A DNA stretch of 48,491 nt from Methanosarcinales archaeon (lineage in GTDB: Archaea > Halobacteriota > Methanosarcinia > Methanosarcinales > Methanogasteraceae). Position numbers and translations under genes: made by a program. How positions within the stretch are numbered: position 1 is the first letter of the stretch; each line of letters opens with the position of its first letter. The stretch lies in assembly GCA_004211975.1 (NCBI GenBank), contig RXIK01000144.1, positions 1 through 48,491 on the forward strand, written 5' to 3'. Positions 39,087 through 46,858 of the stretch are shown one piece after another. A model generated the notes under the pieces. It was not told where the DNA came from and searched no databases. It was given only the letters and a program-made list of their open reading frames with translations.

Positions 39087-39648
39087 TTAGCATTCTCCAT
39101 AGTGTATCATCATCTGAGGTGTATTCCATCTGGTTCAAGAGTTTTTGTATTTCCCTTTTCTTTTCTGGTGTTACGCTGATCAGTACACATCCACTCGATG
39201 GCTGCCCATATATAACTATCGAGGAGGGTGGAGCAAGCACAACAGCCGGCATAACTGCAAGGTCCTCCTCGCCGCGCACAAATATGCGTGTATGACCTCC
39301 GGATTGCATCGCATCTGCCATGCGTGTCACAAGTTCAAGTGTGATGCTACCCGCAGGATTATCGACGGAAATCTCGGTGAATGCCGGATGTCGGATGCGT
39401 CTTACTACCTCATCAGACACCGCTGCACGGCATGTCAGATGATCAACGATGCAGATGTCGGGCAGGATGCCGGATTCAATCAAGTTGCATGTTGTGATGT
39501 CGCCGACCGCGATTATTTTAGCTGGTTCGCTCGAATCTATCACGCTTTTCAGCGCAGCCATGGTTTTACGCCCGCTCCCCTCATATAACACTCCATGCGG
39601 GACTTTTAATGCCGATTTCAGGCTATTTTGCAGAATAAACGATTGCAC
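39076..39648 (-). CDS. GTP-dependent dephospho-CoA kinase (DUF359)
   Basis: Catalyses the last step of coenzyme A synthesis in archaea, phosphorylating dephospho-CoA with GTP. The 190 aa contain PHGVLYEGSG, the conserved KIIAVGDITTCNLIESGILPD with the predicted catalytic acidic residue, IVDHLTCR, VDNPAGSIT and VRGEEDLAVMPAVVLAP(P)SSIVIYGQP, all hallmarks of the family. It starts with GTG, directly after the spt4 stop. CoA supply fits with the Acs and Por enzymes elsewhere in the window. Confidence 0.93.
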   Translation of the reverse strand: MQSFILQNSLKSALKVPHGVLYEGSGRKTMAALKSVIDSSEPAKIIAVGDITTCNLIESGILPDICIVDHLTCRAAVSDEVVRRIRHPAFTEISVDNPAGSITLELVTRMADAMQSGGHTRIFVRGEEDLAVMPAVVLAPPSSIVIYGQPSSGCVLISVTPEKKREIQKLLNQMEYTSDDDTLWRMLNED

Positions 39649-39834
39649 CTATCGCACCTTCAATGCATAAGTTCCGGCAGTCGTAATATTTAGTTTCGAG
39701 GCAATGTCGGAGAGTTCGGGGTCTATGATAATGACATATCCACTCCAATCCCTGCTAAGCGAACTTGATCCACATGACGGGCAGTTCGACCCGCTCACAA
39801 TCCTGTGACACTCCCTACATGCCTGATCACTCAT
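39649..39834 (-). CDS. spt4: Transcription elongation factor Spt4 (RNA polymerase subunit E'')
   Basis: A 61-aa zinc protein that pairs with Spt5 to keep RNA polymerase processive. The ribbon is CRECHRIV and CPSCGSSSLSRDWSGYVIIIDPELSDIASKLNI, ending GTYALKVR, exactly the archaeal family pattern. The start overlaps the rpo7 stop by 8 nt and the stop abuts the next gene, so the operon is tightly packed. Confidence 0.95.
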   Translation of the reverse strand: MSDQACRECHRIVSGSNCPSCGSSSLSRDWSGYVIIIDPELSDIASKLNITTAGTYALKVR

Positions 39835-40387
39835 TTTTATCCTCTCTCGAGTCTTCTTCGAGCCATTCCAGTTTACCGAGTGCGGGTTGGCGCATCGTGA
39901 GCCCTATGCGGCTCTCGTGTGGCTCTCGTTCGTTCAGGCTGATGGTGACGATGCGCGCCCGCAGGCGATCGCCCTCACCGATTGCGCGCCCGCTCTCCTT
40001 GAAGACCAGTCGCGCATTCTTCCCGTCCGAAGATACGTAGTCATCGGTTAACTGGCTCACATGGATCAATCCATCGAGCGGTCCGATTCCGATGAATGCA
40101 CCGAATTCTACGATCTCAACAATGACGCCTTCGACGACCTCTTGCATCATGGGTTTGTACATAAGTGCGTCAAATGTTGTTTCATAATACACGCCCCCAT
40201 CGCCAAAGAGGATGCGTCCGTCGCCGATATTGATCACATCAATGATCGCAATCAGCGCTCCGAGTTTCTTGTCGATGCGTCCCTCGAGTTTCTCACGAAG
40301 TGCCATCCAGACCGCAGTCTCAACCGGCAGTCCTAGACATTCGGGGTCGATGCGGACGGTGTCAACCAATCGGGTTTTTAGATACAT
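39827..40387 (-). CDS. rpo7: DNA-directed RNA polymerase subunit Rpo7 (E')
   Basis: Stalk subunit of archaeal RNA polymerase, 186 aa. The N-terminal RNP-like domain starts YLKTRLVDTVRIDPECLGL and includes GRILFGDGGVYYETTFDALMY. The C-terminal S1 domain is seen as EVVEGVIVEIVEFGAFIGIGPLDGLIHVSQ. It aids open-complex formation and RNA binding with Rpo4. It is the first gene of the operon; the upstream gap holds repeat B and a MITE copy. Confidence 0.96.
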   Translation of the reverse strand: MYLKTRLVDTVRIDPECLGLPVETAVWMALREKLEGRIDKKLGALIAIIDVINIGDGRILFGDGGVYYETTFDALMYKPMMQEVVEGVIVEIVEFGAFIGIGPLDGLIHVSQLTDDYVSSDGKNARLVFKESGRAIGEGDRLRARIVTISLNEREPHESRIGLTMRQPALGKLEWLEEDSREDKNE

Positions 40388-40477
40388 TACATGCCTCTTT
40401 AATCTTGAAAGAAAAAGCTATTGACTGTTAATCCGGTGCGGTATTAACTGTTTTGCATGGAATGGGTTGTCACATCG

Positions 40478-40652
40478 GGTGGTGTTGGGGCATAGTTTTG
40501 CAGGTGGTGTGGTTGGATGAGCTTAAATATAACCTGGAGTCTCTTGAATGAATCTTGATCTTGAGTAAATATCATTTAATCTGTGTTTATCTGTAAAATA
40601 CATGGATGATAAAAGCTTTTAGCTATGGATGAATAGGGATTACGCCGATTTC
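40478..40652 (+). repeat. Repeat B, copy 2
   Basis: About 175 bp alignable with 28382-28559: GTGTGGTTGGATGAGC, CTCTTGAATGAATCTTG and GATAAAAGCTTTTAGC are shared. Non-coding and more diverged than the MITE copies, hence probably older. From 40653 to 40957 I see no gene. Confidence 0.55.
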
Positions 40653-40957
40653 ACCTGCAACTTACTTGAACATCCGTGGAATCTACTGTAACACATGTTA
40701 GCGTAATAGTCTTGTGTGTGATTCGCTGTGTTCATCGCAAATCTCGCGAGATCCTTCTATGGTGAGTTTGCCAATGAACAATTTACCTGATCCATCTGTT
40801 TCTATGGATTTTTGTCTGTTTCTAGCAGTTTTATCACGAATTACGCGTCACAGACGAATTGCACAAATTTATTCCGGTTTAGTATTCGTGACCCCTAATC
40901 ACTTACTACTACACCCGTGCAATTCATCTGCAATGCGCTTGCCTCGTGAATCGCTAA

Positions 40958-41118
40958 GTGCTTACCGAAAAATAAAGTAGTAAAGTTGGCTGATGTCACG
41001 CTACATCCCCGACATTCGTTCATTCGTGCAATTCGTGATCCTTTATGCTGATTTTATCACGAATTTCACGAATGTGCCGAATGCCACGAATTTTAACAGA
41101 TTGTTTTCTGGCAAGCCC
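40958..41118 (-). mobile_element. MITE-like element A, copy 4
   Basis: A 161-bp copy in reverse orientation, nearly identical to copy 3, from GTGCTTACCGAAAAA to TTTTCTGGCAAGCCC, flanked by TAA at 40955-40957 and 41119-41121. It ends about 20 bp from the stop of the RPA-associated gene. The high identity to copy 3 suggests recent movement. Confidence 0.78.
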
Positions 41119-41137
41119 TAAAGAGTCTTTTTCATTG

Positions 41138-41701
41138 TCACCGCATTGACTCCAGTGCCGAGATCGCCATCTCCCGATATTGTTCTGTATCCAGCGAATA
41201 ATGCTCTTTCACCATCTCGATACTCGGTGAACTCTCTGCCTCTAATTCCTTGATCCGGTCAAGCGTCTGCCTCGCAGTCTCAAGCACCCATCGATCACGG
41301 GTCTCGGCATCCACGACCGTTATAGTCTCCGGACGGATTGACGTCATTATGTTACCATCCTCTGTCGTGTACACACCAACCTTTCCTACAACCGCCAGGA
41401 ACGAAGGAACCTCTGCATCTGCAATCACGCGTGTTGCATCAGGCTGGTACTGCCCTGCATACACAAAGAACGTGCCTGTTGGATCTGATATCCGCGCTCG
41501 CCAGTACTCGGCATCGGTGCCGATGTCTTCTTTATCGGTGAGGGTGCCAACAACAAAGACGCGATTAACCTTAGCTCCAGTGGGAGCCACCACATACTGG
41601 GGCGCATAAGCATCCTCAAGGTCCCGTTCCAGCACGAGTGTTGTGTCCCTGAGTTCCTGCGCAAAGATCCGGTACGCTACCTCTCTTGCAAAAGAAGCCA
41701 T
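41138..41701 (-). CDS. RPA-associated OB-fold protein (COG3390)
   Basis: A 187-aa partner of archaeal RPA. It has one OB-fold (KVNRVFVVGTLTDKEDIGT, WRARISDPTGTFFVYAGQYQPDA) and a C-terminal helical section ending SLDTEQYREMAISALESMR. COG3390 genes are usually next to the RPA large gene, and in Haloferax such partners form specific complexes with RPA. Here it starts one base after the RPA stop. It acts in DNA replication and repair. Confidence 0.9.
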   Translation of the reverse strand: MASFAREVAYRIFAQELRDTTLVLERDLEDAYAPQYVVAPTGAKVNRVFVVGTLTDKEDIGTDAEYWRARISDPTGTFFVYAGQYQPDATRVIADAEVPSFLAVVGKVGVYTTEDGNIMTSIRPETITVVDAETRDRWVLETARQTLDRIKELEAESSPSIEMVKEHYSLDTEQYREMAISALESMR

Positions 41702-41702
41702 A

Positions 41703-43241
41703 TCAGGTCACCTCCGCAAGAAGAGAATCAATTTCATGATCCGGGTTTCCCTCTACTAACTGAACACTTTCAACAAGCAAGTATCGGTCAAGAACACTCC
41801 CGGTCATGGTGTAATATCTGCCAAGCAGCCGTCTTTTCATCTCATCCAGCACCACGTTGTGGTCAAGTGCGTCCACCGCCATCTCTTTCGCCTCGTCAAG
41901 CGGGATTCCGCTGATGTTTTCGGTGATTTCCCGATTGAATAGTGCCTCCTGCACAATTGTGCCGTTATCCATCACCGCCTTAATGCGGAGGTCATGGAGC
42001 CCATCCACATTTCCATGCGTCATGCAGGTTCCTTTCATGAGCGCACGGTTGCATGTTGGGCACCGCCTGATAAGTCCGGAACCGTCCTGAATATGAACCA
42101 TAGCACCTGTGAACTCTTCGGTGGAGTACCCAACCTCAATGTCCTCATCCAGTTCGTTGATTGATGAGCTTTTGTTGAATTTCACGCTGAACCGCTCTTC
42201 AAACTCATCTGTTATTAGATTCTCAAAGGAATAGCTCTTGCCTTCCACGAGGGATGCTAACTCTGATTTTGCCCATTTAACAAACTTAATTGTGCCTGTT
42301 TCATCTCCGATAAGCCCTATTTGGTCGATTGACTCGTGTTCACTGTCCCATAGTTGTGTGACCTTCGCATTAAGGTTGATCCACTTGTTGCTCTCGTTGA
42401 TGCCGTCTATTGAAACCAGCTGCGCTTCCATGTCTGGGGTTTCAATATCCTCATCCAGTTCGTTGATTGATGAGCTTTTGTTGAATTTCACGCTGAACCG
42501 CTCTTCAAACTCATCTGTCGTTAGATTCTCAAAGGAATAGCTCTTGCCTTCCACGAGGGATGCTAACTCTGATTTTGCCCATTTAACAAACTTAATTGTC
42601 CCGGTTTCATCTCCGATAAGCCCTATTTGGTCGATTGACTCGTGTTCACTGTCCCATAGTTGTGTGACCTTCGCATTAAGGTTGATCCACTTGTTGCTCT
42701 CGTTGATGTCGTCTATTGAAACCAGATGTGCTTCCATGTCCGGGGTGGCGATTTCCTCGTCCAGTTCTGAAATGCGGGTGGTCCGGTTCATCTTTACGCT
42801 GAAACGCCCCTCCCACTCATCGGTGGTCATATTCTCAAGGGAGTAGCTTTTTCCCTCAACAAGCGCTGGCAGGTTGGATTTTGTCCATTTAACAAACTTG
42901 ATCGTGCCTGTTTCATCTCCGATTAGACCGACCTGATCAATTGAAGGGGATGTGCTATCCCACAACTGCGTAATTTTTGCACGTATGTTGACCCACTGCT
43001 CAGCCTGATCAATGTCAGATATTTGTATGGGTGCTGCACCCTCCGGTGTGCCATAATAATCCTCTCGTTTGAGCCCGTGTTCCCGCAGGAAGTAGCTCAC
43101 GACGCTTCGCTCTGCCTCTGCTGCCGGAACCTTGAATCGTTCAACCAGATCACGGATGCGCCGTTCAATCTCTTGTGGTTCGATCTTGGCATTCAGCTCG
43201 AGGAACCTCTTTCGTATCTGTTCGGATGTTTCCTGAATCAT
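41703..43241 (-). CDS. Replication protein A with three tandem OB-folds and a zinc finger
   Basis: Single-stranded DNA-binding protein of replication and repair, 512 aa. After an N-terminal helical domain (residues 1-65) come three OB-folds, each containing QIGLIGDETGTIKFVKW-type strands (about 70-165, 172-268, 274-370). A zinc finger CPTCNRALMKGTCMTHG (near 390) and a C-terminal OB-like region follow. OB-folds 2 and 3 are almost identical in protein and DNA with a 306-bp period, a recent internal duplication. The COG3390 partner gene follows immediately. The number of folds resembles multi-OB RPAs of Methanosarcina. Confidence 0.92.
   Translation of the reverse strand: MIQETSEQIRKRFLELNAKIEPQEIERRIRDLVERFKVPAAEAERSVVSYFLREHGLKREDYYGTPEGAAPIQISDIDQAEQWVNIRAKITQLWDSTSPSIDQVGLIGDETGTIKFVKWTKSNLPALVEGKSYSLENMTTDEWEGRFSVKMNRTTRISELDEEIATPDMEAHLVSIDDINESNKWINLNAKVTQLWDSEHESIDQIGLIGDETGTIKFVKWAKSELASLVEGKSYSFENLTTDEFEERFSVKFNKSSSINELDEDIETPDMEAQLVSIDGINESNKWINLNAKVTQLWDSEHESIDQIGLIGDETGTIKFVKWAKSELASLVEGKSYSFENLITDEFEERFSVKFNKSSSINELDEDIEVGYSTEEFTGAMVHIQDGSGLIRRCPTCNRALMKGTCMTHGNVDGLHDLRIKAVMDNGTIVQEALFNREITENISGIPLDEAKEMAVDALDHNVVLDEMKRRLLGRYYTMTGSVLDRYLLVESVQLVEGNPDHEIDSLLAEVT
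42129..42750. repeat. Tandem 306-bp internal repeat in the RPA gene
   Basis: Bases from about 42129 to 42443 recur from about 42435 to 42749 with only a few differences, an exact multiple of three (102 codons). The repeat covers one OB-fold and its linker. Such near-identity inside a gene is prone to expansion, contraction and mis-assembly, so the true copy number may differ. Confidence 0.85.
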
Positions 43242-43387
43242 GGTCTTCCTCTGAAGTATCTATTTTATACTTTCTCCTGAACACGCTGATAGATAAATGT
43301 GCTTAACGGGCGGGGTGAAAGTGATTCGTGTACCATATCACGGCACTCAGAACTGATCCACTTCCGCCGTGTGTTTTCTTGTCTCGC

Positions 43388-43402
43388 GTGGTTTTAATAT
43401 TT
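43388..43402 (+). promoter_or_regulatory. Likely TATA box of the por operon
   Basis: GGTTTTAATATTTG fits an archaeal TATA element about 90 nt before porG. A second AT-poor GAAAGGTTTAGATGG lies nearer. No other gene is in the 244-bp gap. Assigned by sequence and position only. Confidence 0.4.
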
Positions 43403-43485
43403 GTCCTCGTTATTTCTTGCGAAAGGTTTAGATGGGCTGATACTGATGAGAAAAACTACCCCTTGCTGCAGCGCAACAGGTTGAT

Positions 43486-44064
43486 ATGCTTGAGATAATA
43501 ATACATGGGCGGGGTGGTCAGGGTGTGGTTGTGACCTCCCGGATACTTGGCACAGCAGCACTTTATGATGGGCTGTATGCGCAGGACTTCCCTTTGTATG
43601 GTGCTGCCAGACGGGGGGCGCCGGTCATGGCGTTTGTCCGAATCGATGACGAACCAATTCTTCTGAGGGGGTATATCGCGAAGCCCGATATTATGGTGCT
43701 GCTTGATGAGTCGATAATTGATGTTATGGATGTTTTTTTGGACTTGTCGGATGACTGCACCATAATAGTAAACACGACCCGGAGTGCCGGGGATTTTAGG
43801 GGTGCGCATCCTGAAATAAAAGATTTGAGAGTCTTCTGTGTTGATGGAACCGGCATTGCACTTGAGTACCTGGAAAAGCCGATCCCGAATGTGGTGATCA
43901 TCGGATTTTTGATCGGGATAACGCATATTATCTCGATTGATGCGTTCATGAAGTCGGTCAGGGACGAACTCGGGAAGTATCCTGAGAATCTGATCGATAA
44001 GAACATAGATGGCGCACTGGAAGCATGCGAGCTGATGACTGAGGTGAGGGGGGCAGCGAGATGA
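43486..44064 (+). CDS. porG: 2-oxoacid:ferredoxin oxidoreductase gamma subunit (PorG)
   Basis: Gamma subunit of a four-subunit oxidoreductase, most likely pyruvate:ferredoxin, that interconverts pyruvate, CoA and acetyl-CoA with CO2 and reduced ferredoxin. The 192 aa begin LEIIIHGRGGQGVVVTSRILG and contain QDFPLYGAARRGAPVMAFVRI, both family signatures. Its stop overlaps the porD start by ATGA. In methanogens the enzyme mainly runs toward pyruvate for biosynthesis. A ketoisovalerate enzyme (Vor) cannot be fully excluded by sequence. Confidence 0.87.
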   Translation: MLEIIIHGRGGQGVVVTSRILGTAALYDGLYAQDFPLYGAARRGAPVMAFVRIDDEPILLRGYIAKPDIMVLLDESIIDVMDVFLDLSDDCTIIVNTTRSAGDFRGAHPEIKDLRVFCVDGTGIALEYLEKPIPNVVIIGFLIGITHIISIDAFMKSVRDELGKYPENLIDKNIDGALEACELMTEVRGAAR

Positions 44065-44336
44065 AGATCATCAACATATCGTATGATGGAGCGAGCGGCG
44101 TTCCAGTGATCAAAGAGCCTGCGAGCGCACTTAAGAACAATACAGGGACATGGAGAGTATTTAAACCGACAATTGACAGCGGTAGGTGTGTGCGGTGCGG
44201 TAAATGCTGGGTTTTCTGTCCGGAAGGCGCCATACACGTGGATGACACCGATATATGGATCGACTATGATCACTGCAAGGGCTGCGGGATCTGCGTTAAC
44301 GAGTGTAGGTTTATCACCGCTAAAAGGGAGGTGTGA
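44061..44336 (+). CDS. porD: 2-oxoacid:ferredoxin oxidoreductase delta subunit (PorD)
   Basis: A 91-aa ferredoxin-like subunit with two [4Fe-4S] binding sets, CVRCGKCWVFCP and CKGCGICVNECR, that pass electrons from the TPP site to soluble ferredoxin. The N-terminal 45 residues (TGTWRVFKPTIDSGRC) are the typical docking segment. It overlaps porG by 4 nt and is followed 3 nt later by the GTG of porA, with GGGAGG inside its last codons. Confidence 0.93.
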   Translation: MKIINISYDGASGVPVIKEPASALKNNTGTWRVFKPTIDSGRCVRCGKCWVFCPEGAIHVDDTDIWIDYDHCKGCGICVNECRFITAKREV

Positions 44337-44339
44337 GAA

Positions 44340-45467
44340 GTGAGCACGATACGGATGATCGCTGGTAATGGTGCTGCTGCGTGGGGGGCACGGCTTGCGA
44401 GGGTTGAGATAATCCCGAACTTCCCGATAACTCCTCAGACCGCGATAATAGAGGAGATCGCATCGTGGATTGCGAGTGGCGAGATGGACGCGGACTTTCT
44501 GCCGATGGAATCAGAACACAGCGTTCAGAGCGCTCTTGCAGCCGCTTCATCTGCTGGCACACGCGTCTTCAGCGCAACAAGCTCGCAGGGGCTCCTGCTT
44601 ATGACCGAGATGATGTTTGTGACGAGCGGTCTCAGGCTTCCGGTGATCATGGTTAACGTCAGCAGGGGGCTGTCCGCGCCGATAACGCTCTGGTCGGATC
44701 ATAACGACGTGCTTGTGCAGCGGGACTCCGGATGGCTTCAGATATTCTGCTCGAACAATCAGGAGGTTCTGGACAGTGTGGTTATGGGATATAAGATTGC
44801 GGAGAATAATGATGTCCTGCTGCCGATGATGATTAATCTTGATGGTTTCACGCTTTCCGCCACACGGGAACCTGTGGATATCCCGGGTCAGGACGAGATA
44901 GATGGTTTTCTGCCGGAATACAACCCGAAGCACACCATTCTGGACCCGAAAGAGCCCATGAGTATGGGGGGCGCTGTCTTTGATGAGTACATGTACTTCA
45001 GATCACAGCAGCGCATGGCGATGCAGAATTCAAAAGGCGTCATAAAGGATGTCTGTGCAGAGTGGGAGAAGATAACCGGCAGGAATTATGGGCTTGTTGA
45101 GTCGTACTGTTCGGATGATTCCGCTCGTGTGCTTGTGATATGTGGCTCTGAGTCCGCCATACTCAAATACACGGTCGATAAACTGAGAGCGAAGGGGGAA
45201 AAGGTGGGAATGCTCAGGTTACGGGCGATGCGTCCGTTTCCATGTGAGGAGATCATTGATGCGCTCTCTCGTGTGGAAGAGATCGGTGTAATCGACCAGG
45301 ACATCTCTCCTGGGAGTGGTGGAATCATAGCAACCGAGGTGAAAGCATGTCTTGGAAGGGGTGTTACCAGTTTTATTGCGGGGCTTGGCGGCAGACGAAT
45401 TGGTGCTGAAAAGTACGAGAAGATATTCGGACGACTTGGACGAGACGTGGAGGAGTGGATATTTTGA
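44340..45467 (+). CDS. porA: 2-oxoacid:ferredoxin oxidoreductase alpha subunit (PorA)
   Basis: A 375-aa alpha subunit containing the pyrimidine-binding-side and transketolase C-terminal-like domains. NFPITPQTAIIEEIASWI and ESEHSVQSALAAASSAGTRVFSATSSQGL are the family segments that shape the active site. A central VNVSRGLSAPITLWSDHNDVL is typical of Por. It starts with GTG following GGGAGG. The last 13 nt overlap the porB start. It requires PorB for TPP binding. Confidence 0.9.
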   Translation: MSTIRMIAGNGAAAWGARLARVEIIPNFPITPQTAIIEEIASWIASGEMDADFLPMESEHSVQSALAAASSAGTRVFSATSSQGLLLMTEMMFVTSGLRLPVIMVNVSRGLSAPITLWSDHNDVLVQRDSGWLQIFCSNNQEVLDSVVMGYKIAENNDVLLPMMINLDGFTLSATREPVDIPGQDEIDGFLPEYNPKHTILDPKEPMSMGGAVFDEYMYFRSQQRMAMQNSKGVIKDVCAEWEKITGRNYGLVESYCSDDSARVLVICGSESAILKYTVDKLRAKGEKVGMLRLRAMRPFPCEEIIDALSRVEEIGVIDQDISPGSGGIIATEVKACLGRGVTSFIAGLGGRRIGAEKYEKIFGRLGRDVEEWIF

Positions 45468-46363
45468 AGGACCCGTATCTAAAGAAATTAACCGATATCC
45501 CGATGGAAGACTACCTTGTTGGGGGGCACGTTGCATGTCAGGGATGTTCTGCGTCCCTTGGGCTTCGTCTTGCACTGAAGGTTCTTGGGAAGGACACGGT
45601 TGTTATCAATGGCTCCGGCTGCATGACTTTGCTCCCGGTTTATCCGACAACACCGCTTCGGGTTCCATGGATCCATCTTGCAATTGAGAATACTGGTGCG
45701 GCAGGAACGGCACTTTACTATGCGCTGCGGAGGAAGAATGTAAATGCAAATATCTTGTGTTATGCTGGTGATGGCGCAACGTATGACATCGGACTCCAGA
45801 GCCTATCGGGAGCTGCAGAGAAGAACATCGACATGATATATATTTGTTACAACAACCAGTCATTCGGGAACACCGGTCACCAGCGGGCAAGCTCGACGCC
45901 GCGTGCGTCGTACACACCAACAACGCCGGTTGGGAAGGCTGAGGCGGCAAAGGATATGCCTGCAATCATGGCAGCTCACAGGATACCATACATCGCAACA
46001 GCATGCCCGTCATATCCAATTGATTTTTTGAATAAGGTGACGCGAGCGGCGGAGGTTAAGGGGATGGCTTATATTGATCTGCTGGTGCCATGTCCGGTTG
46101 GCTGGGGCTTTGATCCGTCCGAAGGAATTGACATTGGGCGGCTTGCAGTGAAAACCGGGATCTGGAAGCTTTATGAGATTGTGGATGGCAGGGTTAATCT
46201 GACTTATATTCCAAAGAAGCGGCGAAAAGTTTCAGAGTATCTGCGGGCGCAGGGGCGGTTTTCGCATCTGTCCGAACGGGATATCGAGGAGGTGCAGGCG
46301 GAGGTTGATCGGGAATGGGATGAACTGGAGGCTCGGGGGTATGCGTATGATATTGTGGTCTGA
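45455..46363 (+). CDS. porB: 2-oxoacid:ferredoxin oxidoreductase beta subunit (PorB)
   Basis: TPP-binding beta subunit, 302 aa. It carries the iron-sulfur Cys in HVACQGCSASLGLRLAL and the TPP motif AGDGATYDIGLQSLSGAAEKNIDMIYICYNNQSFGNTG (described by its GDG and NNQ ends). A GTG start with GTGGAGGA upstream is used; a TTG a few codons later is possible. Last gene of porGDAB. With Acs it would let the cell move from acetate to pyruvate. Confidence 0.92.
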   Translation: MDILKDPYLKKLTDIPMEDYLVGGHVACQGCSASLGLRLALKVLGKDTVVINGSGCMTLLPVYPTTPLRVPWIHLAIENTGAAGTALYYALRRKNVNANILCYAGDGATYDIGLQSLSGAAEKNIDMIYICYNNQSFGNTGHQRASSTPRASYTPTTPVGKAEAAKDMPAIMAAHRIPYIATACPSYPIDFLNKVTRAAEVKGMAYIDLLVPCPVGWGFDPSEGIDIGRLAVKTGIWKLYEIVDGRVNLTYIPKKRRKVSEYLRAQGRFSHLSERDIEEVQAEVDREWDELEARGYAYDIVV

Positions 46364-46741
46364 TCTTTCCATGGTGTCCTGCTAATTATGGTTAGGTGGG
46401 AAACGCGAAATACTGAACAATGTTTTTGAACCCGAGTTTCCTATTCATTTATGTAATACCTCGTGGTATGTAGTATCGCAGCCACACCGCAAAAATCCAG
46501 TGAAATGCGCTGCTTTTGGTGTATCACGAAAGGAAGTGATCAAAATGCCAGATAAAACGCTTTCGTTTCGGTGTACCTGGGTTCGCAAAACCCGGGGTCG
46601 CGTATGGCATCATCGAGGTCACGGTTGGTTATGGGTGGGCGGTTGTGGCAATTATGTGCAGAAGGTGAAACGCGCTATACTCAGGCTATGTACTTAAGTG
46701 TGGGGTATAGTGACATTTCCCAAAAGGAGGAGGAATATCAA
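46364..46741. other. Gene-poor region before the metacaspase cassette
   Basis: No firm gene. A possible 50-codon frame from 46545 (MPDKTLSFRCTWVRKTRGR) has a weak AAGGAAG before it but is rich in Arg, Trp and Gly in an unnatural way. A local hairpin TGGGTT/AACCCG lies near 46578-46595. The promoter of the metacaspase probably lies in the last 60 bases, before AAAAGGAGGAGG. Confidence 0.4.
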
Positions 46742-46858
46742 ATGACTAAAATAAGAATAAGCGGAGTAGTTGAGATGACCAGGCGTATACTGGCTACGAT
46801 GGGTGGCATGGTTGACTTTGGTAGTCATAAGACGACAGGAGGGATTACTAATGGCTAA
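46742..46858 (+). CDS. Small ORF coupled to the metacaspase gene
   Basis: A 38-codon frame, starting MTKIRISGVVEMTRR and ending HKTTGGITNG. It has the strongest ribosome binding site in the neighbourhood (AAGGAGGAGG, 8 nt before the ATG), and its stop lies 8 nt inside the metacaspase gene. The metacaspase start has its own AGGAGG within this ORF. The peptide has a basic amphipathic N-terminal half and no recognised family. It could be an inhibitor, a substrate, or a leader for coupled translation. Confidence 0.55.
   Translation: MTKIRISGVVEMTRRILATMGGMVDFGSHKTTGGITNG

Noticed and set aside
43563-44273. Long antisense frame across porG and porD
   Set aside because: Conserved Por motifs on the plus strand explain the open frame; the antisense protein has no recognisable features.
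46500-46697. A 65-codon frame before the metacaspase
   Set aside because: Odd composition (many Arg, Trp, Gly), weak ribosome site and no recognised family; kept only as part of the gap description.
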